A stretch of DNA of 64,000 bases from Ureibacillus aquaedulcis (lineage in GTDB: Bacteria; Bacillota; Bacilli; Bacillales_A; Planococcaceae). Below are positions 63,971 to 64,000 of the stretch, one piece after another. A program made the position numbers and the translations under genes. Below the pieces are notes generated by a model. The model searched no databases. It was not told where the DNA came from and saw nothing but the letters and a program-made list of their open reading frames with translations. Every line of letters begins with the position of its first letter. Within the stretch, counting starts at the first letter, position 1. Where the stretch lies: contig NZ_JAUHTQ010000006.1 in the NCBI RefSeq assembly GCF_030418165.1, positions 145,757-209,756 of the forward strand, written 5' to 3'.

Positions 63971-64000
63971 TAAAAAAAAATGAGGATGGGACAAAACCTG
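63971..64000 (-). terminator. Half of a terminator cut by the window edge
   Basis: TTTTGTCCCATCCTCA followed by nine T on the minus strand is the right half of a typical Bacillales terminator; the left half would lie beyond 64000. Confidence 0.45.

Overview
The window looks like a chromosomal segment of an endospore-forming Bacillales bacterium, most likely of the Planococcaceae/Caryophanaceae (Solibacillus/Lysinibacillus type). The evidence is AT-rich DNA, strong AGGAGG ribosome binding sites, the sporulation genes spoIIAA-spoIIAB-sigF, spoVAF, sirA and a dacB-type carboxypeptidase, and gene neighbourhoods partly collinear with B. subtilis (sigX/res/rluB/dacB/scpBA/ypuF, spoIIA-sigF-lysA, deoB-xerD-fur-nudF, yneF-sirA-tkt-ynzC). 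The genus is inferred from gene content and order; no 16S or other marker gene is present.

Positions 1-13600: a truncated riboflavin transporter gene (ribU) behind an FMN riboswitch, then sigX-rsiX with an ECF-type promoter, the two-component pair resD-resE, the cytochrome c biogenesis set resABC, rluB, dacB, scpB-scpA and divergent ypuF, and ribT without its usual riboflavin operon. Nearly everything is on the minus strand, cut into transcription units by clear intrinsic terminators.

Positions 13600-26700: lysA with a 35-codon membrane-peptide gene after it, then spoVAF-sigF-spoIIAB-spoIIAA under a SigH promoter. A SulP anion transporter follows, then the pdp-deoB pair, xerD, fur, a SpoIIM-like membrane protein and nudF.

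Positions 26700-36600 are mostly plus strand: yqkF, a VanZ-like protein, a glycine riboswitch with tandem terminators ahead of an amino acid permease, a 51-bp degenerate hairpin repeat array, yqkK, and a catabolic module. The module is a PAS/AAA+ regulator lacking GAFTGA, a GntP-type permease and 3-hydroxybutyrate dehydrogenase, with a cre-like site. It is followed by the hydrolase gene yqkD.

Positions 36600-45100: a DUF3139 membrane protein, yneF, the replication inhibitor sirA, a lia-type cell-envelope stress operon (liaIH, liaFSR), a second repeat array with a 52-bp unit, tkt and ynzC.

Positions 45200-63800: an approximately 18-kb anaerobic-type (early cobalt insertion) cobalamin operon on the minus strand behind one adenosylcobalamin riboswitch. 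In transcription order it is cbiH60, cbiJ, cbiC, cbiD, cbiET, cbiL, cbiF, cbiG, cbiA, sirC, SUMT (cobA), a nitroreductase, btuR/cobO, cbiP, a broken methyltransferase gene and ferredoxin-cbiX, then beyond a strong terminator cbiB, cobD and cobC. These make uroporphyrinogen III into adenosylcobinamide-phosphate; cobU, cobS and cobT for the last steps are not in the window.

No RNA operon, tRNA, insertion sequence, prophage or CRISPR array was seen. The least explained features are the two hairpin repeat arrays with related architecture, the GAFTGA-less regulator with paired candidate sites, and a promoter that runs straight into a terminator inside the lia locus.
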